Below are positions 23,901-35,000 of a DNA stretch of 64,000 nt, in pieces (within the stretch, counting starts at the first letter, position 1; each line of letters starts with the position of its first letter). The position numbers and the translations under genes are program-made. This DNA is from Aphelocoma coerulescens (taxonomy: Eukaryota; Chordata; Aves; Passeriformes; Corvidae). The stretch is from the NCBI RefSeq assembly GCF_041296385.1, contig NC_091017.1, positions 52,016,214 through 52,080,213 on the forward strand. The letters are read 5' to 3'. The notes below the pieces were generated by a model. The model saw only the letters and a program-made list of their open reading frames with translations. It made no database searches and was not told where the DNA came from.

Positions 23901-26467
23901 GTAGAGTTCCCCATACCTGCCCTTTTCCACTAGCAGTGCATTATTAGTATGTCAGATTGATAAAGAGTATCTGTAACGTGGTCAGGACAGTCAGACTTTG
24001 CCTCCTCTGGGGCTTCTCTCATCATTTTTTGTTGCAGCAGAACATGGCCTTAGGGCAGTGATGCCTCTCTTTCTCTGCTGTCATTGTGAAAATAATTGCA
24101 GTAGCTTTGGAGCTGTAGTACTGCTTCCAGCTGTACCTAATTTGTATCGGGGTCTTGCTGTGTTGTACATGTGAAAGTGGAGGAGAGGTACTTCCAGGGT
24201 TAGGGCACAGGGTTGGGAAGGTGTGGCTCAGATGGCCATGTTCCTGGGGGCTGCTCTTTCCTCAGAGCAGGGCTTTGGCTTTAGCTTTCAGGTTTGCTGA
24301 TGGGAGTTGTGTGTTGGGTCTCCTGCCAGCAAGAAGCAAGAATTCTGTCCTTGAGGACATCCATGAGGCAACGAAATGTTGGAGTTGGCTGTATTCTGGT
24401 GTGTGGTGCATGGGGCGAGCCCCCACGTGGACGTACCTATGTGTGGTGGTAGAAGAGGACGTGGAGGGGGTGTGGTGAAATAGCATGATGTTGCCCACGT
24501 CTCTGGTTGGCCCGGGTGCAAGGCATTCTGAAAATGTAAGAGAAAACAGAGTTTATAACACAGTGCTATTTTTGTCATGCTTTATTGGTTTCTAATTCAT
24601 TTTACATCTGTTTTAAAAATCATGCAAGTTCCCAAGCCATGTGTTGCCATTCTTGCAAGCAGTCCTGTTGACTGGAGATGGGCTCCCTCCATGAGCAAGG
24701 GATGCAGAGAGCAGCTGAACACCCGTTCACAGCCACTCCACTTCATTGAGAAGTTATCCAAGAGCTTCCTACAGGAGCCACTCACAGTGCTCAGTCTCCA
24801 CCACAGCCTCGGATAATTTTTTATCTCGTTTCATTTTGCTGTGTGTCACCTTAGTAGAAGTAAATAATAATTCCTATGTTAAGATAACAGGTGAAGCTGC
24901 TGCCTGCACTATGGAGAGATGTTTGTTTCTTCAGAAAGAGCTTTTCATAAATCTCTGGTGAAAATTTTTACAAAAGGAAACATTTGACCTAGTTTGGCAT
25001 ATTTTAAATATTTGCAAGGGTTCTAACAGGCAATGATTTTAATTCCACTGAAGCTACTGCTAATCAGGAGACAGAGCTTATGCAGAACTCTCTCTTGCAA
25101 GCAAAAACAGGCACTTAATGTAATTGCTTCATAAGAATAGGATCTAGCAAAGCGTTGAAGAGAATGTTTGACATTTAAACATCTGGTTAGAATTAGCAGG
25201 GCTATTATTTTACCTTCATGTCAGAAAAACCTTGCCATGTTAAAGTTTAATTTCTCAGGTTTAGAGCCCATGAGCTTTGCATAAAAATAAGAGTTTATTT
25301 ATATGAAAATATGCTCTGTCATAGTCAGATTTTTCTTATTATTCTTTCCCTCATTTGCCCTCAGACATGGGTGTCTGAGGCTGACACATTGTCTCAGCAA
25401 ATTAAGTCAAGCTGAAAGCAAGGGTACAGTGTTAGGGCAGAGCAGCAAATAAGATTTACATTTTCAAGCAAGAGCAGTAATTAGGCCATTGCATATTTTA
25501 TATCCTCATGTTTATTTTCAGAGTAGTATATGAAAATAAGCATAGAAATAATGAGACATAAGTGCTCCAGCAAGCAGTTGGGGTTCATCAAGTAAAAACT
25601 ACAAATTACTCTTCAGTTTTGCTGCCACCCACAGAGTTTACGTCTTTGAAATACCAGCAGGCAGGTGTTGTGGCCAGAGCTAATTGGGTTTGTAGTTAGG
25701 CACATACTGGGTTTCTGTATCACAAATTATGAAGGGAATAGGCCTTCTTTTGAGCAATACAGTACCTAGCATTGTGCTGTGAATTTTGCTTCAGTATGTG
25801 AGGTGTTTGGTGCTTTGCAGAGCAAATGAAGTTTTGAACTGATTATGCTGGTGCAGATGGTTATAACTGCTTGACTTCAGTCAGGCAAACTTTGAATGCA
25901 GGGGTCCAGGTGCATTGCTGCTGTGGTATGAGAATGATCTACAGCGTCCCAAGCTCTAAATTCTTGAGACCCAAATTATCCTTCCTCTGGCTACACATAC
26001 AGTGCTTGTGTATGTTAGGGTGCTGCTCCCCCTTGCTGTGCTGAGCAGGCATCTTGACCAGCAACCTTTCTTACCTGTATTTCTGCACACAGTCTTGCAG
26101 TGTTTGCCCACACACAATGCTGCTTTTCTGGCAGAAGTAATGTGGCCACAAAATCAGCTGACTGGAACTGCAATTATATGCTAATTTAAGGTTTTCAACC
26201 GTTAAATGCCTGTAGTATTTCTCCCTCTCTTGCTATCTTTCTTTACAATGAGATTAACTGTGTAAATTGAGCTAGATTTATGAGAAAATAAGTCCCTGGA
26301 GTTAAATCTCTCTTTTTTTTTCTGCCCCCTTCTTTGCCTTACTCTCCCATCCCAAAGAGACAATCCTTCCTTAATACCTGCTGTAGCACTTTGTATCCAG
26401 ATACATACCACAAGTACTGTAAGAAAACATAACCCAGAACATAATCCTTCGGCTTTCCTCCCCACAG

Positions 26468-26562
26468 ATCTGATGGCACACAAGCCTTGCTACAGCTCTC
26501 ACAAATAGAAAACCGGTTGGGTATTCCCACCTGCCCCCCTTTGAATTGCATCAATTCTGATT
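26468..26562 (+). other. LNX1: LNX1 p80: 5' UTR part of the RING exon
   Basis: A good splice acceptor, a pyrimidine-rich GGCTTTCCTCCCCACAG ending at 26467, lies 95 bases upstream of the p80 start codon. There is no CpG-rich promoter signature here. I therefore infer that this is an internal exon whose first 95 bases are 5' UTR, spliced to an upstream non-coding exon. It contains a short upstream ORF, listed separately. The acceptor is inferred from sequence only; transcription could instead start nearby. Confidence 0.5.
26473..26508 (+). other. Short upstream ORF in the p80 leader (11 codons)
   Basis: An ATG at 26473 opens an 11-codon frame (MAHKPCYSSHK) that stops at TAG 26506-26508, 54 bases before the LNX1 start. 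If the exon begins at 26468 as inferred, this ATG is in the mature leader and could reduce or tune p80 translation. Its -3 position is T, a weak initiation context. Confidence 0.35.
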
Positions 26563-26948
26563 ATGAGCCAGAAAGAAGAAGATATGGAGGATAGCTCCCT
26601 GCCACTCTGTGTCACCTGCGGCCAAGCGCATTTACCAGAAGAAAACCACTTGTACAGCTACACCGAAGAAGTAGATGATGATCTGATATGCCACATTTGC
26701 CTGCAACCTTTGCTTCAGCCATTAGACACGCTCTGTGGTCACACCTTCTGCACAGCCTGCCTTACAAACTTCCTTGTGGAAAAAGACTTCTGCCCCATGG
26801 ACCGCAAGCTTGTGATTCTCCAGACGTGCAGGAAGTCCAGCATACTAGTGAATAACCTCCTGGATAAGCTAATGGTTAGCTGCCCTTTCACAGAACACTG
26901 CTCAGAGGTTGTGCAACGGGGTCACCTCGAACAGCATTTCCAAACCCA
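26563..26948 (+). CDS. LNX1: LNX1 p80 first coding exon: Zn-RING-Zn ubiquitin ligase module
   Basis: This exon encodes residues 1-128 and the first two bases of codon 129 of LNX1, an E3 ubiquitin ligase known to ubiquitinate the cell-fate determinant Numb. The RING is clear: C43-x2-C46, C58, H60, C63, C66, C77, with Asp80 at the eighth zinc-ligand place (CPMD), as in the LNX family. A Cys pair at C16/C19 precedes it. A TRAF-like finger follows, with C107, C113 and H125; its last ligand, C130, comes from the next exon. The sequence [14 protein letters not shown] and the block around [16 protein letters not shown] closely match mammalian LNX1/LNX2 as I remember them. The later exons assign it to LNX1. 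The ATG has A at -3. The exon ends at a consensus donor GTAAGT (26949-26954) in phase 2. Residue 120 is Gly, where I recall Cys in human LNX1. Confidence 0.95.
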
Positions 26949-29900
26949 GTAAGTTGTTGTTGATAGACCTTTTTTCACTCTATTTTTTTGAGTAGAGGAA
27001 AAATATCTTCAATTAATACTGATCAAAATAAAGAGTTGTTGATTTCACTCCCAATGAACACCTACAGTATCATTAATTAAGAGCTGAATTTAGTCAATTT
27101 ATAGTCCAAGATAGGCTATATCTTACTTTTTTTTAGAATCAAATGCATGTAAGGTACTTCATGCTATCCTTAGCAGTTCTGGGTGAATACCTTGTGGTTA
27201 ACTGCACAATAACAGTATGTACGTAGTCCAAAGAGATCTGTGAGTTTTGGGAAGCTGAGCTATTATAAATATTTTAATAGCACATTAAGGGTTTTGTAAT
27301 TGCCCTTTCTTCAAACCTTTTTTGAATCACAAATGACCTACATGAGAAGTAGAGCAGAAAATATTCTGGTTTGGTGTTGGTCTTTGAACCTGAGTGCTCC
27401 TTTCTTCCAGGTGAGCACTTACCCAGGGCACCATGGGGCTCACAGAGAGACAGTCTCTGGAAGAGTACCCTGGCTGGACTCCCCCTCCAGCCTTATCCCT
27501 CCTGGTAGCCAGGACACCCTCCATCCTGCCTCTGGGAGAGACCTCTCCAGGGAGTAGTTTGGTTCCTCTGCTAGGAGAGAACTGAATGATTCTTTCTTTT
27601 GCAGAGTAAAAGGATGTGCTGCTGCTTTTGTCTTGCATGTTCTGCCTTTTTAAAGGAAGGCAGAAGGGTAAAGAGGTATGTTCAGGGCTGTGATTTCTGA
27701 CAGAAGACAAACACTTTGGCATAGTCTGTGTAACAGCACCTCAGGTCTGAGGAGAGATGGGTCTAAGATGTGCCCTTTTCTGTGAGCTGTATCTGTTGCC
27801 CAGTGAAATTACATCCCCTGAAATTTGCAGGTGTAAATCGCATTGCTTGGTGTGTACTTCTGCATCTGCAATGCAAAGGAAGCCTTGAGCAGCCAGTGCA
27901 GGGCTCCAGACTGCTGCTGGGAGCACATTCCTGCACAGACATGTCAGTACTGAGGGTCAGAGCATCACTGGTGAGCCAGAGTGGAGGTATGTTCACATAC
28001 TGCACACTTCACAGTCTGGGAGCCCACAACCAGAAATGGCTCTGCAGCCTGCCATTCAAACATGTCCTCATTTGCATTGGAAACATCATTTCTTGAAGCA
28101 CCTGGATTCTCACTAGGAATTTATTCACTTGAAGATATTCACTGGCGTCGTGGTGTCCTAACCAACCAAAAATGTTACAATTTTGCATTACTAAAACCAA
28201 AAAAACCCACCAACCATTAACAATGGGTTTATTGTTCCCTTGCAGAGGTCATGAGTGGGTGCCCTCATCCCCACGTTTCTGGACCTGGCATTCATGGTGT
28301 AGGAGGCAGTGACAGCAGGCCCCAGCCCAGGCCAGGAGTGCTCAGGGAGTTTCACTGTGTGCTGCTAAGGGGACAAAATAACAAAGTTAATAATAGTTTT
28401 CTGTCTTAGTACTTATCTGACAGGCCTCAAATGTTAATTTCAATAGTAGTGCAGGTAAGGGGACTGTCAGTCTTCTGTGAGCTGCTGTCACTGAAATTAT
28501 GTTTCTGTACAGATTCCAGCCACAAAATCTTGAACCCCTCATGCAAATACCTTTTCCCTTTGCTATATATAGCTGAAGTTAATGTGATCTAGACCTTCCT
28601 GTTTGTCTTCATTTTTTTTGACATCGTGATGCTGTGGCCACAAAATTAGCAGGACACCCACTTCCAATTCACCTCCAACCCCCAATAAATAAGCAAATCA
28701 GTGTATTTTTTTTTTTACAGGGAAGCCACACAGCTAGCACAACTTCTGATTTCTAGTGTCGATTCTCATAAGTGGATATGTGCAAGTCACTCCAGTGTCT
28801 TTTTCTTTTCCTTAAGGTGGTAGTAAAGGTACCCTTCATTACATATCTTACAGAATTGCAGTGCTATAAACCATGATTTGGTCCTGTAAAAGCCTGGCAG
28901 GTTTTATTCTAGCACTTACTGCTTAATGTCAGTGGCCTTGGTCTTCCCCTCAGGATCTCCAAGACCCTGTGCTTCTGGCTTGCTTGGCCTGACCCCAAGT
29001 GAGGATAGAAAGAATTGTCTTGGTAACATGTTCCCACAATCTCTTCCTGTTCCCTCTTCCCTGTGTCAGGTTCCCACCACCAGGTCCCACTGCCCCAGGG
29101 GCAGAAGACTGTAGAGATGGAGTAGGGTCATCCTACCCTAAAGCCTCTAGGGTAGTGCAGTACAAAGCATTGCTACATAGGCTGGACATTTGCTTTTTTG
29201 CTACTCATGAAATTGATTTTCCTTCCTCGGGAGGTTGGGAGGACTGAGTTACCTTAAGGCCAAAGGGCAGAGACCGGAGAATAGGAAACCACAGGAACTT
29301 CTGCTGTTGCGGGTTTCAGCTTTACAGGGGATAGTAGCCTCACTACCATCCCCACTTGAGGGAGGAAATAGGAGGAAACATTCTGAGTCATTCCTAATTT
29401 CTACATCTTTGTGCTTGCAGATGCTACACAGTATCTTTATTTTTTTTTTTAAGCACAGCATTAATTAATTATCACCTAAAGCATCTTCTGCCTCTGCCTA
29501 ATTTAATTGTTGGAAATGCAGAAACCTCTCTTGCCATCCCATCTCCAATTAATGGCAAAGAGAAGAAAGTTGTGCTCTGTCATGCCCAGGGAGAGATTGA
29601 GCAGACTGAGCTGATGCTGTTCTCTTTAACTCTGGTGAATCAATAGAGAGGAGGGGAAATATGTGTTTTTCCTAATAAAACAAATACAATAATAATCATA
29701 AATATTTGGTGCCTGCAGTGGGAACAGTTCAGAGTCCACCTGAAATCTCAACAGGATATTATTGTGTTCTCAGTGAATAAATTAAAGTAGACTCTGCTAG
29801 GGTCATCAGGGTGGTCAGCAGTTCTCAAATTTCTTGCATGGTTCAGGTTCAGACCACTTCTGGTTCTCAGAGAGAAAACAAAAGTTTACCCTGATCAGAG

Positions 29901-30684
29901 ATGAGATCACTGATGGGACAAGGTAAGCTTGCTCTTTTATGCTTTGTAATTGATGACAGAACTTAAACATTTTTTTTAAAACACCGGTTACCATGGAGCA
30001 GTCCACTGAAAGCATCCTTATTTAAAATGTTTGCTTTTACATCCTTCAAAAAAAGCCCCGAGAAGAGACATGTCCTTGGATTATTACATGATTTATGTTT
30101 GTACAAAAACATCTGACTGGATTTGGGGAATTCAGACTGAGATGCAAACAGCCAGCAGTTGGCTGTGATCTTTTGCAGTGTTTTACTTTAAAAAGGTGTG
30201 GTCTTCTGATATCGCCTGCCACAAAACTCCACGGGGGGCATTTTTTTCCCCCCTTGTCAGACAGCTACACCCTTCCGTGATGCAGTTTAGCTCGCAACCC
30301 ATCTGCTTGTGGGCAGTGATGTAAACATACCAGCTGCCTCTGAAGAACCACTCTGAATCCTGCAGGAGGCAGGTCTCTTCCCCGAGCATCGCTCTCCTCT
30401 GCAGCATAAGTCACTGTCTCGCCAACCACACTGTGCTGTCCCTAAACCCTCACATTTACCCATCCGAGAGTCAGATCAAGTAATCCTCTTACAGGTCAAT
30501 GATTTTTGCAGTGTAGCTTCGTTTAAGGGATTTAAGCTTGATTCATAATGTGCTACCATTGCGTTGAAATGGAAAGGCTTGCTTAGAAGGGGTTTGGCTG
30601 GCACGAAAGCTTTTCATTGTGTGTCCCACCAGAGAGACGGTGGGAAGGAGGAAACCTAGCAGCAGTGCCAGCACTGCACTGAAA
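26949..30684 (+). other. LNX1: LNX1 intron, p80 RING exon to p70 first exon
   Basis: The intron opens with the consensus donor GTAAGT. About 3.7 kb separates the RING exon from the alternative p70 exon. I see no other exon, RNA gene or clear transposon. The last 500 bases probably hold the p70 promoter and leader, listed separately. Confidence 0.7.
30180..30684 (+). promoter_or_regulatory. LNX1: Candidate p70 promoter and 5' leader
   Basis: The p70 exon needs its own transcription start because it supplies an alternative first codon. Within 500 bases upstream there is a TATA-like TTTAAAAAGG at 30187-30196 and a forkhead-like GTAAACATA at 30321. A cluster of about eight CpGs follows just downstream of the exon, at 30784-30848. 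A tiny uORF (ATG at 30569, stop after five codons) would be in the leader if transcription starts further upstream. No single start site stands out, so the boundaries are approximate. Confidence 0.35.
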
Positions 30685-30776
30685 ATGAAGGCTCTCCTGT
30701 TACTGGTCCTACCTTGGCTAAGTCCTGCAAACTACATAGACAATGTGGGCAACCTGCACTTCTTGTACTCCGAGCT
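30685..30776 (+). CDS. LNX1: LNX1 p70 alternative first coding exon (RING-less isoform)
   Basis: The ATG at 30685 opens 30 codons plus two bases, ending at a strong donor GTGAGT (30777-30782). The peptide begins MKALLLLVLPWLSPA and continues NYIDNVGNLHFLYSE. It matches the N-terminus I recall for the short human LNX1 isoform that lacks the RING domain. Phase agrees: the last two bases CT join the first base A of the exon at 57687 to give Leu, then CKGASHYG. The resulting p70 protein has no RING and so should act as a PDZ scaffold and Numb-binding partner without ligase activity of its own. Residues 3-12 are strongly hydrophobic after Lys2, with S13-P-A15 as a possible signal-peptidase site. 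The start has A at -3. The exon is shorter than typical ORF cut-offs and easily missed. Confidence 0.92.
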
Positions 30777-31410
30777 GTGAGTACGCACAGTCGCGCCAGC
30801 GTCGTGCTCTCTGTCTGTCTGTCTCACCGGAGTGGCGGGAAGGGGCTCACCATGAGCGTTTTGGGGGGTCTGTCTGCCTGTGTGTCTGTGCCTGTGCATA
30901 CGTGCGAAGAAAATCCTGCAACGTCTTGCCAACAGCTTCACACCGTGCTGCTTCCCATCCGGAGGGCTAATAATAGCAGTACATCCCCAGTGCTTTCTGT
31001 TTTGGAAGCAGCTGAGATGTACTGAGTGAAGCTGCTTTTTTCCTTATCAACTTGTTTTTCTGTGCCAATGTTTTAGGTGTTTGTTGGTTTGGTTTCTTTT
31101 CCATTTCTGAATCTGTGTTTTTCCTTTATTTCCTGTAAATAGCCTTGTGGGGAGCTGGGTATAGGGGAGGGCATCAGGAAAGACACCCCCAGTAGAGCAC
31201 TCTCTGTGTGTACATGCATAATGTTCTGTGTGTAAAGCTGCATGCCTGTAGCAAAACGCTGAGAAGCCTTTCACCAGAAATAATTCACTTGAGACAGAAG
31301 AGAATTTTCCCGTATTTCTCTTTTTGCCCACAGCAGAATGTTATTTTCTCTGTAAAGCAAATTTAACTGTAGCAATCCATTCATATATCTTCATGTTTTT
31401 AAAAAATCCA

Positions 31411-31478
31411 CCTCGAACAACCCCATAGCTGATCTTTCCAACCCATAAAACAAATATTCTATGGTATCCTCTGTGAAT
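31411..31478 (+). mobile_element. Possible CR1 3'-end remnant
   Basis: GCTGATCTTTCCAACCCATA followed by ATTCTATGG and CTCTGTGAA resembles the last 60-70 bases of avian CR1, in the plus orientation. It is short and mutated, so the call is tentative. Confidence 0.4.
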
Positions 31479-31973
31479 GTTACTACATTAATTTGTGCTT
31501 GAATGTTATTGTACTAGTTAGTGGAGCTTTTATGACTAGAAATAGATATTTGTTTCAGTATGTTTTCATTAATTATGTGTTGTTTGTATTTTAACAAATT
31601 GTAAACTTTTAAGATCTTCACTGAGATCATGAATGAAATGTCTCATTCTCTCAAAAATGAAAAAATTACTGTATTATGCCTACAGTGGGAATGTTTTAGT
31701 AACAGTTGTGATTAGTACTAAAGAGACTAATTTTCAAATGATTTTGTCTCTACTGTCAGACAAAAATAGCACTGTTTTGCAGAAACACAAAGTCCCCTTT
31801 TGAAATTCTTGTGTGATGGGCATGGCAACTATTAATAATTTAGTCACATTGCGTACAACAGCTTAGGGTTTCTGTATGCTGTAGGTGTTTTTAAACATTT
31901 AACAAATCTAGTGTTGAGAGTTGCAGCTATGTCCTCATTTTAATTTACTGGCATTTTGTTTAAGAATGTTAAT

Positions 31974-32020
31974 TTAAAAAAAAAAAAAACAAAAACAAAA
32001 AAACCCACCAAAAAACAGTT
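31974..32020. repeat. A-rich tract
   Basis: A run of about 14 A is followed by AAAAAC/AAAAAAACCC-type blocks over some 45 bases. It could be the tail of an unrecognised retroposon or simple low-complexity sequence. Confidence 0.7.
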
Positions 32021-35000
32021 AAGCCAAGCAGGCTACAGGAGCAATCAAGCTCAAAACAGGGCAGATGAACATTTATAATGGAAACAATGGCATCTGGGAC
32101 ATCTAGTTTCCAGGAAAACAAACCAATGAGATTAATCAGAGCATAGGCAGATGCAGCCTACTTGCTTTTCTTGGGGAATTCAGGTTCACTGATTCTCCCA
32201 GGATAAAGGGCTCTGATGTACGGTAGCTATTCATTTCTTATTTATTTAGCCTTCTAACCCACAGAGATGCTAGTCGTGCTGCATGTCAGCAGTTGTTATT
32301 AATGGACTGGGTGTGGACTGGGGCTCAGACGTGCATCTTCAGCTGTCAACAATGGGAGGTGCACGTCCCCTCTCCAGTGCCCAGCCCTGGATGCTATCTG
32401 GCATCCTGCTGTCAGGAGCCAGTGCTCAGGACCTCACGCCACTCCATCTCCGGCCAGGGCAACAGAAAGTGGGATTTACTGGGGGCTGACACACAAAAGC
32501 ACACCAGGCAGTTTGACCTCCTTTCAGGAATTTCTCCTTCTCCTCCACGTGTATGTAGTGCCTCTGGCTGCTGCTGGATGCTGCACAAGGCATTGATATA
32601 CTAATCTGTGGGATGGATTCATGGTCTTTTCTAATAACAGCAGTTGAAAGAAAAAGAGAAATACAGTTTTTAGTCCTGTTTAACCAGTTTATACAAATGT
32701 TATGGTCTACAGGTTGCTACTTCAGTTGCTTGGGCACCTGGGATGTTTTTAATGCAAAGTTTTGTGAGTGGAACAGCATAGCCACTGGTGTCCAGGACAG
32801 CCTGACACCCAGGGGCACAGGTTAACTGCCACAGAACTTTTGTACCCCAAACAAGCAGCTTTGTAAATCTTTCCCCACAGCCAACTGAAGAGTTCCTGCT
32901 GTGTGTAGTGTGTCTGATGGCTTGCACCATGGCTTGAAACTAGACCATAGTAGGCAGAAAGCGTTTTTTTCATTATCACACTGTCTTTGGTTGCTGGCCA
33001 GTACAAATACTGGTCTCAGTCAGGACTCATTATTTTCTTGGCTGTCAGCCACCAGAGATAGCAATTGAGGAGAGAGAGGGGGATGATGGGTTTGCTAGAC
33101 ACAAGGAAAGAGCTGGAGGACAGTGGGGGATGCAGTTACCATCTCTGGTGCTGGCACAAGAGGAAGAATAAGGGTGCTGGGATTCACACTGTCCTCTCTC
33201 TCACACAATCCATCTCTTCCCTTCTACTCTGTTCAAAGGTTATGTTATTTGTATTGCATTGTTGAGGTTTGCTTTAGTTCCAGGGCATTTTTGTTCCTAA
33301 ATGTGGAACGGGCAGCTTGGGGAATAGGGATTACAGTATAGCACAAAACCCATCTGGAGAGGCAGGCCCTGGAATCCAGCTAAGAAATAAAGAGATTTTA
33401 GGAGATTTGAAGAGGAGAAATGAAGTTGGGGAAAGGCTGTGCCAGACCCTTTTCACTTCAGCTGGGTGCCACACAGGTAGGAAACAGATGTGTGTGGATG
33501 TGTTGCAGTAGCGCTTTACAGGATGGATGTTGGGTGCCACTATTTTTAATTTTCTATTAGCAGTCTGATAATTATAGGTATTCCCAGGAAGCAAATACAT
33601 GTCCCCTGATGTTGTCCCCTGCACTAAAACCACTTCCCTGGCCATTGTCTCTTGTCCTTCCCTTAGCAAAGATCTCGACACAGATATTGTTCCTGTCCTT
33701 GCTCTTTGCCAAATCGTGAAGAGCAGCGCATGGCAAACCAGGGTTCTCCCTCTTGAGAAGCCTGTGGAAACATCTGACAGAAGAATAAGAAACACCTGTG
33801 AGGTCTACCTTGAGGAATCTCTGGGAGATGGTGGGATGTAGCCACACCAGCCCAATGTCTCTCACCGTTGTAAGGGTCTACATGGATGTTGAGGAGACCC
33901 TACCCCAGGGTCCATGCCTTCTGCTTTATATCTCCATAAAGACTCTTTGAAAGGCATCTGCTTTCTTTCTTATTTAACGTATCTTCAGAAAGGAAATACT
34001 TGCTCCAGCATTCTTTTGAGTTGGGCTGTGTTATTGTCTCCAGTTAAAAACAAGGTATGTGGATGGAGAGTCAGCCTGTGGCCATTGTAGGAGGCTTTCC
34101 TGAGTGAGAGGACCTGGTGGCAGTGCTCACACCATTGCTACCCCTCTCACTTCATAGGGTATTTCTCAATAGCAGGATTTTCTGCACCTTTAGCTCAAAG
34201 AGCCACTTAGAAATAAAATTGAGGGGAAGGAGGTTGCAAGACTAGACTAGGTTGCAAGACTCACCTTGTCTCCCTGAGGACATCAATCACGTGGGGTGGT
34301 TTTCAACCTAATCCCAATTCAGCACATGGCCATGTTGACCAAGCAAGTGCCCAGAATGGTGCTGGGCATTGCGTGTGCTCAGCACAGGTCGAGCACTGGG
34401 GAGTCCTTGGCAGCCACTCCTGCTGGCACTCTTTCCCTCAAAGGATTAAACAGCTCCTGACTTAGTCCCTGCTGGTAGTACATCAGCTAGATCTACCCCA
34501 CTAATCTGAATCAAGCCATTGGTTTTTAAAATCTATTGTTTGTTAGATGGAAATGCACAACTTACTCCCACCTGTGAAAAAAAGTACTTATGTTTTTTCT
34601 TACCCCTCTTGAGTTTTACATGGAACAGTCAAAGAAATCTCACCAAATTAACTGAATCAAGTTTCCCCATATAACTTTTATAAGATAACTACTCTCAAAA
34701 CAGCACTTTGGGCTGGAATAACCAGTAAAATTTAGTTTCTCTGTTTATTCAATTTAAAAAGAAGAGATGCAAGTGCCAGCTGTCTTCTAGTGCCATTGAG
34801 CAAATCTTTTTTACGGTAAAAACAATGAGGTGCACTCTCCCAGCCCCCTTACAGCACTGAGCTTAACTGTGCAGCCAACTTCTTTAATTTCTGTTCAACT
34901 CAGTGGGGAAACTTGTGCCTGGCTTCAAGTCTGTTCCTGTCAAATGAGCCACACAAAGGCTGGGGAGCACAGGACACGCATTACTCATGACAAAATTTAT

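Larger units (their letters stand above)
1..26467. other. Upstream region / probable 5' intron of LNX1, no coding gene seen
   Basis: No open frame here resembles a protein family I know, and the frames of 60-133 residues lack exon-like boundaries and codon structure. The region is AT-rich and looks like vertebrate intron or intergenic DNA. Listed separately are a CpG-richer patch at 66-130, an (ACT)22 microsatellite, tandem duplications of 44, 29, 11 and 41 bases, a tRNA-Ile/CR1 SINE and two weak ancient retroposon traces. If LNX1 p80 has a non-coding first exon, as the acceptor at 26467 suggests, it lies in this stretch or further upstream. From the mammalian gene order I would expect CHIC2 upstream, but I see no CHIC2 coding sequence. 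Confidence 0.6.

Noticed and set aside
33331..33795. 154-codon open frame on the minus strand
   Set aside because: The longest frame in the window, but no recognisable motif, no matching splice structure and equally open frames on the other strand. A chance frame.
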